Positions 34,574 to 45,970 of a DNA stretch of 64,000 bases are shown here, piece by piece. The notes beneath the pieces were generated by a model. The model saw only the letters and a list, made by a program, of their open reading frames with translations, did not search any database and was not told the origin of the DNA. How positions within the stretch are numbered: the first letter of the stretch is position 1; every line of letters starts with the position of its first letter. The stretch covers positions 6,369,560-6,433,559 of the forward strand of contig OZ020525.1 in NCBI GenBank assembly GCA_963971425.1. Direction: 5' to 3'. The translations under genes were made by a program, and so were the position numbers. Source of the stretch: Bryoerythrophyllum caledonicum (Eukaryota > Streptophyta > Bryopsida > Pottiales > Pottiaceae).

Positions 34574-35423
34574 TATGCTATTTTGTGCCGAGTGGATAAT
34601 GTTTCTTGGTCCAACGGGTTTTTTGTCAGGTCGAGGCAAAGACGTCGACTCAACAAAAATCAGGGGGCCGTTGGGCTGAAAATCAATGATTGGCTGAAAT
34701 TCATTCTCTGTATAATTCAATTTTTTATTTTTTTGGATACAAGGAGGAAGAAGAGGAGGGTGAGAGAGTGAATGACAAGGTAAACTCAAAATCTGGTCTT
34801 TTAAGATATACAGTAAAAAAAATTAGCCCACACTCGTCTCGATTCAAATCCACTTTACACTATGAGAAGTGACCAAGACACTCAAAAAATGATTTTTGAT
34901 TTTTTATGGTCACGACACTAGACCAAGAGCCGTGACAACGAAAATAAAATGATCCCTCTTGGTCAATCATTGTGGTACATAGTGTAAACTGCCCCTAATT
35001 GGAAATTTACATGCAATTGTGGATTGACACACACTTGCTTAGAAACGAATGCTCTTTTAGAACGCAATTGTCGATTGATATGCATGTGCTTGTTGTAAAC
35101 TAGTGTAGGTGATCCACATCAATAATGAAATTTTTCGGTACATAATGTTTAGGGTTTGAACTAGGGTATCATGAATGAGAGCTTGGACTCAGGATCGACG
35201 TTTGAATCAGGGTTTGGGATTTAGGGTTTCAAGGTTGCTTGTCCTTGGATTTAAATTTGTTGATTGGTTGTGAATTCTGAAGTGGAAGGTGCAATAATCC
35301 TGAGCGCCTTTCTGTTGTTATGTAGATCACTTGAAAGCCAAGGCATGGATATGCTGGTGAGAGAGGAGGTGTGGAGTCCATGTTGCTGTTTCTAGATTTT
35401 AGGGTTTGAGGCTAAACTCCAAG
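34574..35423. promoter_or_regulatory. Upstream region of the FAM21 gene
   Basis: 34850-34997 ends in GTGTAAACTGCCCC and resembles the end of the Harbinger-like MITE at 45103, so it is probably a remnant of that family. From about 35150 to the ATG, TAGGGTTT words (plant telo-box) recur. These are common near transcription starts of plant housekeeping genes. No TATA box is obvious. Confidence 0.45.
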
Positions 35424-38400
35424 ATGGACAGAGATGCACTTCGCTCCATCTTCTCCGACGCCTCAGTTGCTGGATGGTCCCTGCGCTCCGATGTCCAGGT
35501 CTGCATATCATGCTCTGATTTTTAGGGTTTAGGGTTTGGCGCATTCACATGGGTTAGGAGTTTTGGGGAGTTTGAATTTCATTCAGGGTTCAGGGTTTAG
35601 AGTTGGGTGGGTTTGACATGGGGTTTTTCTCATCCTTGGTGGGGTTTGGATATCATTCTCTGATTTAAGGGTTTAGGGTTTGGTGGGATACACATGGGAT
35701 ACTCTTTTGCGGAGTTTGGATATCATTCGCCTCAGGGTTTAGGGTTTATGGTTGGGTGGGGTTTTTTTTTTCTCTTGGTGTAGTTTGGAGATCATTCACT
35801 GAATTTAGGGTTTAGGGTTTGGTGGGATTGACATGGGTTTTGGATTTTGGTAGCTACAAGAGTGGCTGGAGGGCTTTGCGGAGCGGCTGAGGGAGCACAC
35901 CAAGGAAGTTGCTGCGGAGGTGGATCGCTTGGGGACAGAGACTGGTCATGTGGAGTTGCACCTGCAAAACAGTTTTAACAGCTTGCGAGCTTTGTCAGCC
36001 ACTCAGTTCATTGAAAATGTAAGTCATTTGATGCTAGGAGTTATTTGTAAAGAAGGCAATGATATTATCAGTGTTGACCACTTTTCTCGTTAAATTATTG
36101 AAATCAGTTCTTAAGTATCGAAGACGGTTAAGTCATGGTACAACATGACCTCTCCTTCATTCTTCACTCTCAAAGGTGGCTGAAACTACTTACAACTTGA
36201 GTTTAAAGACCACCAATCTCATTTTAAATAATCAAAGCCAGCCCTAAATTGCTCTCAGTAAATCTGTAATTAGCTTAAGAGGAAAAGGCGGATAAGATTT
36301 GTGATACAACATGACCTCTTCTTCATTCTTAAAAATGGCTAAAACTAAATCTAAAGACCACCAAGCTCTTCCATGAGCAAATAATAGTATTATTAATCAC
36401 GAACAGACTGTTGGTGTTTTTGGACCAGTGTTTTTTCTCTCTCAAGGAGGGAGCATCTCATTCAAACTCTGGGTGAGTTTACAGATACCTCAATTGATGG
36501 TCATGTGGTATTGCAGAGGGTTGATGAAGTGGACGAGGTTTTTGTAAACAAGTCAGAGCAACCCATCAGGCAATCACGTGTTGAGGGCTACGACTCTCAG
36601 ATAATTCCACGGTACAAAGAAGCGGTTCTAGTGGCTTGGGATGCCTTTGAAGGGTTCAAAGCCAGCAAGAAATCAACTCAGGTGTGTATGTTTCAAGGTT
36701 CAGTTAATTTTCTCTCGTTTGAAGGTGGAGTTCTCTTAATTTATGATAATATGGTGCCTAGGCTTCTCAATCAAGGCCATCGTTGAAGCTACCTTACATC
36801 ATTGGAACGGAGGATTTCTCTAGAGACATCCATTGTGGCCTTGCAGGTAAGGAATATCTTCACCTGCTCAATTTTCGTAAGGTAGAGGTACATTATGAAT
36901 GTAATCAGTTGTCCTCTCAAATTGGCCACCTTGAGTAGCACCTTAGGTAGCATATTAAAGTTCATCATATGTGTCAGAACACGATCAACACGGGCTTTAG
37001 AATCGTGTAGGAAAATGCCCCCTTGTTGGAAACGAGTGTCCTTCAATACTCATGCTAAATTAGCCAGTAAAAAATCAAAACATATTACATTGGATTCCAT
37101 CACTTGGAAAAGCTTATCAAGGTACTTCTGCTTTACGGAAGTTTATGATGCATGTCTCGTCCATGGTTCAGTTTGATACATGTTTCAAGTGTTTGAGCTG
37201 AAGAACTTTACCTGAGGAATATATGCATATTTGCTTGAGTATTTAACGGTAATCTTCAACCTATTGACCGAATTGGCTTTTCAGCAGACTTCAAATTTCC
37301 GAGGGTGGCTGCAAGAGCCTCAAGTTCGGAGCCTGTTGAGAGTGGCAGTGACACCGACAGAGATGAAGCCAGAATGGCTGCAGAGATGGTGGGCGGGCGC
37401 ACCTGGTTGGAAGGCGAGTGGTCTGCCTCGGAAAGCGAGGCATCAGGCCATCAGGTGGAAAACCCTCCTGAGCTCTTTTTTTAATAAATTTATGTAAACA
37501 TATGTTGACGTTACACTTGGGTTGATGAACAGGGAGGTGTTCTGGAGCCTGCAGTCTCAGCTGCTCTGGATTTCAAAGCCATGTTGGAGGCTGCTCTACG
37601 TGGGCCATCATTCCCATGTAACTTTCCTCACCATTCTTCAGAATGTGTCTTCTATAAAAAAATGTTCCATAACTCACCTGATCTTATTTTCTTAGATGAC
37701 GTACCAAATCTGGACAACGTACATGGGCAACACAGCTTCGTGGACAACAGTATAACGTTAGATGCACAGGACACGGACAACAATGTTCCCAGGTATATGT
37801 ACGGCTCCTTTTGGTGAGAACTGGTGAATTGATGAACCACTGTCGTTTCATAATTTGTTCCTTGTCCTTGTTCACTTTGTACAGCTATATTGTTTCTATG
37901 AAAGAAGAATTTATTGCAGGATATGTGAGAGTCTGCTTAAACTGGACAGTGTGAAGTTTGTTGGCAGGACAAGATCCGAACCAGGAGAGATCAAGTTGGA
38001 TGGGAACGTACCATCAAAGTACGGATCACAGGCGTCAGCGGAGGACGACATGCATAATCAGAGTCAAGGGGTAGCGCCAGAAATCACAGTGGAAGTGAAC
38101 AGACCAGTGTTCCTGCAGCCTCCTCCAATTCAAGTATGCAACACTCCGTTGTATGTGGATGTATGTATCAATATAATGGAGTTATTTGTAAAGTCAAATG
38201 GTACCCCCTCATTTGGTTTATTTTACTACTCTTTCCTCACTGTAGAAAGTTATTAGATCAATAGAAGAGCTTGGTGGTCTCATCCTTCAATTCTGTCAGT
38301 GGAAGAGCCTGGCTGTCTCTCAATTCAAGCCCAAGTAGTTTCAGCCGTCTTTAAGAGTGAAAAAAGAGTTTGCATGAGATCAAACATAAAATATTAGCCG

Positions 38401-39349
38401 CTTTTCTTTGATCTGATTTTATTAGCCTCCTTTGAGCTGATTTTAACGAAACAAGAGGGGGTTATCTTATTGAAACTTTGAGTGCGTTTACAAAATAACT
38501 GTATTTGTGCAGAAAATTAGTTTAGGGTCTAGGATTTGTCGTTATTCTTGCCATCAGCAAAGAAGGCCTCAGTTTTTAACATGATTTTGATCCGTTTTCC
38601 AGATGCCGCCTGCACTCAAAAGGAACGACTTCACAGGTCCAATGAGCCCTTCAACTTCAACACCGAATCATTCTCTCAACAGTCCACGAGAAGGGTTTCC
38701 AGAGGATCTGGAGCGCTCTTTAGGGATAAGCCCAAGGATCGACCCACTTTCTCAAGCCATAACCAAGTCTACCGAAAATAAGCCACAACTTCGACCTCCC
38801 ATTGCCGCAACTGAAGACCTGCCCATGCCAACCCTTCCAGACGGACTTTTCCAAGGGCTCCAAGTCGCAATCCAAGCTCGTCAACTGAGGTCACAGACAA
38901 TGACGCAAAATGACGAAGCCACAGATGAGGTAAGATCACCAATCCCTGCAGAAAAATCCAGATTGGTACCTTCGAAGCTGAATGTGAAGGACAACAGAGG
39001 AGGACCTTCTGGTAAGACCACTTCCAGATTACAAAAGGAGTCGAAGGGAGTGTCGTCACCGGTCATGTTTCAAGGTGGTCTATTCGATGATGATGAGGAG
39101 GAGGAAGTTACACCAAACGTGGGGGTTATTCCAAAAGTTGGGGAAAAGCAAGGTGGTTCTCCGTTTCTGGGGCCGAAGCAGGGGCTGTTTGATGCTTTGT
39201 CTGGAGGCTCTCCGAGAGGGTCAGAAGCAGGTGCAAACTCAGGACGAGTGCAGCAGCAATCGTCTCTTCCAGACTGGAAAGATGCCAAGAGGTCAAGCGT
39301 GCTGAAGAAGTCGTTGTTCGGTGATAGTGATAGCGAGGATAGTGAATGA
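35424..39349 (+). CDS. WASHC2: WASH complex subunit FAM21/WASHC2-like protein
   Basis: FAM21 links the actin-nucleating WASH complex to retromer on endosomes. Exons 35424-35498, 35854-36018, 36517-36681, 36789-36846, 37285-37454, 37533-37617, 37696-37792, 37920-38133 and 38603-39349 sum to 1776 nt (591 aa), all GT-AG and in phase. The N-terminal head shows family hallmarks: W-S-L near residue 18, LQEWLEGFAERL, the LxLQNSFNSLRALSATQFIEN block (about 62-80), and LPYIIGTEDF (about 136-145), equivalent to the LPYLIG of animal FAM21. The tail is disordered and acidic, with LF motifs: GLFQ (about 425), GGLFDDDEEEE (about 502), GLFDAL (about 538) and SLFGDSDSED (about 580). Such LF motifs bind VPS35. 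The human protein has over 1300 residues and about twenty LF motifs, so this is a short form. It converges on the ERF gene. Confidence 0.85.
35513..35853 (+). repeat. Telomere-like tandem repeat in FAM21 intron 1
   Basis: Two full units of about 140 bp (from 35513 and 35658) and a partial third from 35797. Each contains TTTAGGGTTTAGGGTTTGG. This is interstitial telomere-type sequence inside a first intron, where telo-box motifs can bind regulatory proteins in plants. Confidence 0.75.
36138..36390 (+). repeat. Direct duplication inside FAM21 intron 2
   Basis: The segment with TACAACATGACCTCT, TTCATTCTT and AAAGACCACCAA occurs twice, about 165 bp apart. Diverged; no role seen. Confidence 0.65.
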
Positions 39350-40029
39350 TATCGCATTGAACCGTTGTCTGATTGTTGCTCTTGTTTGTCATTAACCCTT
39401 GAACGTGGTCGATGAGTCCAATTTTCGGGGAGCCACGGCTGATTGACCGTTGGATTGATTTGCACTTGTTGGAGCGGTTGTGTGCTATGCTTTCCTCCAT
39501 TTAACCCATCTTTCTGATCTCCAATCAGTTGAGGCAATAACGAACTTCAATGGTTTCTGTGAAAAAGTGAACAGTGAAGTGTACTCATGGTGTAAATACT
39601 GTCTTGCAGATTCTATTAAATTGTAAGAATTTTGAGGGCGGCGTGCAAGGCCTCGTTGTTAAAGGTTTAAGTTACAATTTAGAAGTGTTTTGTGTCATGT
39701 CTTTGGTGATAACGAAGAGAGTAGTGAAGAACGTTGGTTGTGCCCTTGTTTGTCAATAGTTTTCATGTAGAAATTTTACAGAAAAAGGTTAATACCGTCT
39801 CCAGAATATCTCATAAAATAATACTTTCAGGTGCAGGCGGATGCAAAAGTCTCTTACCCTTATACAAAGTCGTGTTTTACAGTCAAGAATGCAGGTGTGT
39901 TATAAGTTCCACTAATTGAAACCTTGCCCACTTCAGTCTTTATATTCTCTCGCCTAAGGGGATAGACAGCCAATGAATATTCAATCATTCGTGTTGGGAG
40001 TGAACACTACTTGAACAATACATAGAACC
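39350..40029. other. Intergenic space between the convergent FAM21 and ERF genes
   Basis: Contains the 3' untranslated regions of both genes. No clear polyadenylation hexamer was singled out and no other feature was found. Confidence 0.6.
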
Positions 40030-41861
40030 TCAGAAGCTCCACAGCCTGGGTTCCCAAGCACTCAACATGGGCCCCTCATCACTATCAACAGCAGAAGAAT
40101 CCGCAGGAATGCTGTACATGCTCTCCATGAGGGAGCTGCTGGAGCACTCCATCTCCGCATCCGAGGTGATAAAATCCACCGACTCCGAGGAATAATTACT
40201 CACGCGGTCCTCACACGAACTCGTCTCCGGCTTGTTTTGCTGCAGCGGCATACTCGTCTGCACGTGGTCAGACGTGGACAACCTCCTGGATTGGTGATCA
40301 TGCGAGCTGTGCCATCTCCTGTGCCGCGAGAACGTATGGGCTGCCTCGATGGCGGCGGCTTGGATGCTCTTGTCGGTGAGGTCTGCGGGACGCGGCAGCG
40401 TGCTGGCCATGCTGGGAAAGTTGAGCTGCGCCTCCGCCCCGCGCAGCGCTAGAGCTGCTGCCATAGCCACCGAAAACCAAAAAAAACTCGGCATCAAACA
40501 GGGTGAAAAATAATAATCTAGATCTGTATGGAAAAAAATGATCAGTGAGAAAACAATGGTTTTGTGAAACTATCTAGATTAGGGTGAAAATTCAGATCTG
40601 TCTGAAGAATCATCCAGTGATGTGTGTAAAAACAATCCAGTGATCTGTGTGAAAATTAATGATCTATAGATCTCTGTTGAAAAACTATCACCCAGTGATC
40701 TGTTAAAATAATGATCTAGTGATCTTTGTGAAAAACTATCTAGATCTGTGTGAAAACAATCCAGTGATCCGTGTGAGAAAAATGATTCATAGCGTAAGAG
40801 CTGTGGAAGGATAACCAACGCCTGCTTTCAAGTTATGACCCAGTAAACTTCTTCGCTGCTGTCAAGCGAAGAAGTTTGACAGGATCAGCCATTGACATTA
40901 TATCCCAGTGTAGACCTCAACTATGACGTGACTACTAGCCATTGACACTATAAACTTTGGCGGACCCCAATTATGGAAACGTAACATGTCCTGTCACTAA
41001 GCAAGAAAACTATTGTAAGGTGTGTAAGAGTGTGGTCACTGTTACCGCCTAATTTAAAGAATGATTATCCTGATGCACTTGAAGTGTCACAAGATGATGG
41101 TTCATACCAGTGTCGTAAGCTCTAGCGGCCACTTCGGCGGTGTCGAAAGACCCGAGCCAGATGCGAGACTTGGACTTGGGCTTCCGGATCTCCGACACCC
41201 AGCTGCCCCACGGCCTCCTCCTCACCCCTTTGTACACTGGATCATGGCTACTACTCTCATGATGTCGATGATGTCCTGCACCTCCCATCATCCTCCACCA
41301 CAACCGGTCACCGAACCTCAAAACCAATCAATCACGCCAGCTGTAACTAAATATATGTATGCCTCCAACACTGCCCGATGAAAGTCTCCTCGCTGAAAGT
41401 TCCGGATTTAACTGGACATAGAGACACTACTACTACTACTACTACTACTTGCTTATGATGAATCTGGAAAACCGGAAAACCAGAACCCGGAGATGGTGCC
41501 TGCACTCACGACAAGGATCTGAAAAGTTGTGAAATGGACACAATAGGCGTAAACTTACTAGGAGATGGATACACTAGGTGAAAACTAGGATTGGAGATCG
41601 ACACACAGTGGAACTAGCTAGCTGCAACTGATCATACTGGAGATCTAGGGAAGCTGAAAGCATGAGGAAATGGAGTCTAGCAATGATGAGCGGGGGCATA
41701 TACCTGGTGCTACAGCTGCAACTGCCGATGAATGATGAGTTGCGGTGAATCCAGTCCATTGGTGCAGCATGTTTCATGCAGGGACGCTCACGTCCATGCC
41801 ATTGGACCAGCGGGACGCTGTGCTTTCCCTGGTAGCGGAAAGAGGGAACACCGGAATCCAT
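40030..41861 (-). CDS. AP2/ERF transcription factor, DREB-type
   Basis: Nuclear DNA-binding regulator; DREB-type factors bind DRE/CRT elements in stress and developmental genes. Exons 41861-41704, 41316-41108 and 40457-40030 sum to 795 nt (264 aa), GT-AG and in phase. The single AP2 domain (about residues 80-137) reads [17 protein letters not shown], then [18 protein letters not shown], then [14 protein letters not shown]. Val in WVSEIR is typical of DREB rather than ERF members. The N-terminus is short with a Cys/Ser and a Trp-rich patch; the C-terminus is Ser-rich and acidic, a plausible activation region. The second intron cuts the AP2 domain after AYDT, unusual because most plant DREB genes lack introns. 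A shorter start at 41291 would skip exon 1 and keep the domain. Confidence 0.85.
40575..40790. repeat. Degenerate short tandem repeat in ERF intron 2
   Basis: Units around CCAGTGATCTGTGTGAAAA recur about eight times with irregular spacing of 20-35 bp, entirely inside the intron 41107-40458. Confidence 0.7.
41428..41451. repeat. ACT/TAC trinucleotide microsatellite
   Basis: About seven perfect triplets in the first intron of the ERF gene. Confidence 0.9.
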
Positions 41862-42423
41862 ATTATAATCATAATAGGACAACCGCGCCAAAAGTGCGCT
41901 CTGACTAGGCTCTGTTTGTGGTCCGAATGAAACTGCTGCTGGGTGACCGGTTTCAGTTCACTTGTGGAATCATGTCTATGTTACTTGATATAGCTTCATT
42001 GGTTACCCCTTCTACTTAAGGTAAGCCCCCATAAAACCGACAAGTTAAGCCCCCCTAAAACCGACAAATTAAGCCTCCCTATAACCGACAAGTTAAGGAA
42101 TGTGCATATATGGAGAGAGGAGATAATTATACTACTATTTTTCTGTCATAGCCAATAGAATTACAATTCCAACCCAAGTGATTTCATATTTTTTCGATGA
42201 AAATTGAATTAGTTATGAATTTTCAAATTGTGCAGCCATGTTTAGTTGGTGGCCAGCAGTAGGTACCCCCCATATCCAACGACCAAAAGTAAGGGTCTTG
42301 ACTTAATAGCAAACCTCCATTTGGAGCTGAGTTGGTGGTAATGGGATGGAAGAGGGTTGGATAATATACCCTAATTTTATAGGTGTTGGCTATGGGTTTT
42401 TGTTGGTTTTGGGGAGGGTTACC
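41862..42423. repeat. ERF upstream region with a 24-bp tandem repeat and dispersed repeat B
   Basis: 42019-42092 holds three units of TAAGCCCCCATAAAACCGAC-type 24-mers. From about 42090 to 42420 the sequence matches 63095-63420 (words TCCATTTGGA, GGGTCTTGACT, ACCCYAATTTTATAG), a dispersed repeat called B here. No gene seen. Confidence 0.65.
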
Positions 42424-42981
42424 TTAACCCTGTAACGCTTAAGAGGATCGTGAGGGCCTAGGAGAATCTACGAGCATTATAGATCATGCAGATCGCCATC
42501 TACACAATTGATGCATTTCATTGCAACCCCACTTCGCTGAAGTTCGTCGATACCTGCATCGATTCCAGATCAAGGAGATATGTTGGAAAGCTAATGAGTA
42601 GCTCAAAGATCGTTTTGAAGACGCAAGAGACAACGGCCAACTGTGGGAAAAGTTACAACACCTAGAACACCAAAATTTATCCTAGTAGGCCCTCGTAGGC
42701 TTAATGCCTTTGAGGCCATGGGAGGGTTGATTTTGGTGCTCTTGGTTTTTAAACTCTTTCCACAATTGGCCATTGTCATTGTGATCCTAAGAACTCACTT
42801 AGGGCAAGTTGTTAGCTTTCTGACGGATAACCTTGATCTCCAACCAATACAGGCATTGGCGAACTATGGTGATTTTTGTGAAGTGGTGTCAGAATGAAAT
42901 GTATCCTTTGTGTAAATGACAATTTGCATGACCTATTATGCTTGTAGATTCTCCCAATCCACCTAGGCGTTGGAGGGTTAA
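42424..42981 (+). mobile_element. TTAA-flanked MITE, family C, copy 1
   Basis: 558 bp between TTAA sites, with imperfect inverted ends (CCCTGTAACGCTTAAGAGG and CCTAGGCGTTGGAGGG). The right half matches 45672-45970 in CTCCAACCAATACAGGCATTGGCGA-like words. Non-coding. Confidence 0.55.
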
Positions 42982-44510
42982 GTCCAAAATGCAATACAAT
43001 TAGAGACTCTCTACGACATCCATGTTTGTTTTTCCAATTTTTTAAATAAAAAGCGGCTAATATCTGGAATGCATGTTATAGTTGACAGGGTTGATTATGG
43101 TTGTTGTTATAGGCAATGGATGTCATGAGGGTGGCTTTTGGCTTGATGAATGTTATTGTTGTAAAGAGATTGATGTTGTAGAAGCAAATTTTTGTTATGA
43201 ACCCAAACCGATTGTTATTGAATGAAATCATTGTTTTGATAGATGCTCTTGTAAAGGGGGGTGGTTGTAGTGGTAGAGCAAACTAGAAGAAGGAGAAGGA
43301 TCTTAACCCCAAATAGTAAATTGTGGACTCCATTGAAAATCACCCCTTCTTCTTGCATTCAACTTTAGCTAAATTTGATGACTTGTAGTAGAACTCAAAT
43401 CCAAGGAACAACTCAATCATGCCCCACTGCCCCCACATTTGTCACCATCTCAAACGAGGAGGTGTCTTTAGTTTGGAGGAAATATAGCACAATGATATTT
43501 GTAATACCATAGCACCATATGAGGTTTGCTGTAAAATAATCTTATAAAAAAACAAGATTTTGAAAACTTATGTAAGTGGGTCTGCAACAGAAAAGATTAT
43601 TAAAACTGGTGTTTTTTTACTAGTTCTAAGGCATTTGAGGCAAGTTTTAGTGTTTTCAAAAAAATTAAGAATTTGTCTTTTAAGATTTAAGGGTGAACCG
43701 AGTAAATTTTCCGAAGAGAACAATTATTCACCTCGAGGATGACAATATTGCTGTAATAATAATCAAGCAAATTTGTATCTGCAAAGAGTGTCCCCATTCA
43801 TGCACCTGGTATTTCCAAATTTTCTTTTCTCCAATATCATTATCGAAACTTGTGAACGAGCATAATCTCAAAATTGCATGGAATTTGACTCCAAGGATTC
43901 GAATATTATATTAGTGTTTGAAGTGAGAAGCAAGGTTTTTAAATTTTTTGCATTATGAGGATCAAGGACTTCACCACCACTTGGTGTCAATAACAATTTA
44001 TAATATAAGGTCTAATTTTTATAACATTATGGTGTAGATGAGCTGTTTCTTTTGACACCAAATTTTTGGAGGCAGAAGAGTAGTGTAATATATTCATAAA
44101 AATTGCAGAAACAGTGTAGGTTCAAAATATACCAAATAAACATTATAATTTTCTATAGACTCAATATCTTCTAGAATAAGAATTCAAATGGTCAAACTAT
44201 ACATTTATACCACATCTTGTATTAAACAACACAAAATACTAATGAATACTAAACCCTCTAAATTTTTGTGGACAAAGAAGCTTTTAAATAACCATGATTC
44301 AACTAGGTGTGGAAATGTTTGGCTTGTGTAAAATGAAATTTTACATTGATGAAAGGATTTTTTCCAATAATCCCAAATATAATACTATTACTTTATGTAT
44401 AAGAAATTATCAATTATAATAGAGACGTTGTAACCAAAAAATTTGGAACTCCCTCAAAGTTTATATTAGGATATCTAGAGGCCCAATGTGAATGAAACAC
44501 CATATGGTAT
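42982..44510. other. AT-rich intergenic DNA
   Basis: No gene, RNA or defined repeat recognised. Only short unsupported open frames. Confidence 0.6.
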
Positions 44511-44513
44511 TTA

Positions 44514-45103
44514 GGGGCGGTTTACACTACAAACCAAGAACTCGTCCCATGCACCCCTAACATCTGTGATTGGCTCCATCAACATGACTTGGGTTTACAC
44601 TACAAGGAAAAAATAAAAGTGACCAAAGGATTTGAGGTCCTGAAAAGGCCTAGAAATAGGCCTAGAAATAGGCCTTGTGGATAATGTTGAAGGGTCCCCG
44701 AATTTTGCGGTGAGAGAGGCAAAAAGGATTCTCTAATTGCTGAACGAGGAGACCATGGGCCTGAAATGCCGTTTTATTATTTTAAATATTTTTTTGTCTT
44801 TGTTTTTGAAGGGGACCAACATTACTATAGATACAATGGCGGCCACCCTTTCTATCTTTTTGGCTTGTTTTTTTCCCTTCATTTTTTAGACAAAACTGCC
44901 CTTTTTAGGCATTCATTAAAAATATCAGCACGCCCACTTTTTAGTACATGGTCATTCCTCCCGGTCCAAGTTTGGTTAACACTTAGTGAAAGGCCCAAGG
45001 GCTTTAAAAAATACATTTTTCTCAAGTGTGACCATGAAGTGTGACCATGGAATTAATCCATTTTCCTTGGTCATGGCTCTTGGTCTGTAGTGTAGACCGC
45101 CCC
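44514..45103 (+). mobile_element. Harbinger/Tourist-like MITE with TTA target duplication
   Basis: 590 bp. Ends GGGGCGGTTTACACTAC and GTAGTGTAGACCGCCCC are inverted repeats with two mismatches, extending to about 26 bp. Flanks are TTA at 44511-44513 and 45104-45106. A 3-bp TTA duplication with G-rich ends is the PIF/Harbinger pattern. No transposase. A remnant of the family may lie near 34997. Confidence 0.75.
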
Positions 45104-45454
45104 TTAGTGTTGGCAACACTAGACACTTACTCAGACACTACATGTCCACTAGGGTTTCATTAAAATGCCACCCACATTAGATGTAAATCTAAGACTATTT
45201 GTCAATTTTAGTAAATTTTTGGACGCAATTAAAAAGTTGCATGTGTACATTTAGAATTAAGTGTCCTGAACCCCAACTTGACTTGACATTTACTACTAAT
45301 TACCTCATTGTGTAGCACACATCTCTAGCTAAAGTTGAACATAAAAAGAAAGTGTAATTTTAATTTGAGTTGATTGTTTTCTAATAGGGAACATGTTTTT
45401 CTTTTTACTCCTCCATTATTACGTTATGGGCCTATGTACAACCCAACCGGTAAT

Positions 45455-45675
45455 AAACCTCCAAAGGACCAAGTGCCCATTTAGAGGACAATTTATTTCA
45501 CTTAGACTACAATCTTTCAATCCATACAGCCAAAATTCACAAATTTTTTACTACACCATGTCATATAAGTTTAGAAGAAGATCCTACGGTTTGAGTCTCA
45601 AAACTTTCGTCCTAGTAGTTTCTTTATTAATGGAATAGAGATTCCTTTTAAATGCCTTGGTTCTGTAAGGGTTAA
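45455..45675 (+). mobile_element. Short family A MITE derivative, copy 5
   Basis: About 220 bp with CCTCCAAAGGACCAAGTG at the left and TAAGGGTTAA at the right. Interior deleted compared with the 950-bp copies. Left flank diverged (TAAT rather than TTAA). Confidence 0.45.
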
Positions 45676-45970
45676 CCCTTTAAGGCCTACGAGACCTTGA
45701 GAGGGTCAATATTGGTGCTCTAAATATTGTAACTTTTCCAATGATTGGTCGTTATCATTGTAGTCTTCAGAATGCACGCCGGTCTCCATGACAACTTTCC
45801 GTTGCCATCTCCCTGATCTCCAATCAATGCAAGTATTGGCGATTTTAGCAATTTCCGTGGAGTGAGATCACAATGGAATGTATCGGTTGTGTAAATGATG
45901 TTCTACTTGATCTATTACGCTCATAGATTCTCCCAGGCCTTGCCAGTCCAGTTATGCTTTAAAGAGTTAA
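45672..45970 (+). mobile_element. TTAA-flanked MITE, family C, copy 2 (short)
   Basis: 299 bp from TTAACCCTTTAAGGCC to TTTAAAGAGTTAA, similar to the right half of 42424-42981. It shares its left TTAA with the neighbouring family A derivative, so one probably inserted at the other's flank. Confidence 0.55.

Noticed and set aside
35150-35853. True telomere end
   Set aside because: TTTAGGG words are interrupted and embedded in a gene, with unique sequence on both sides.
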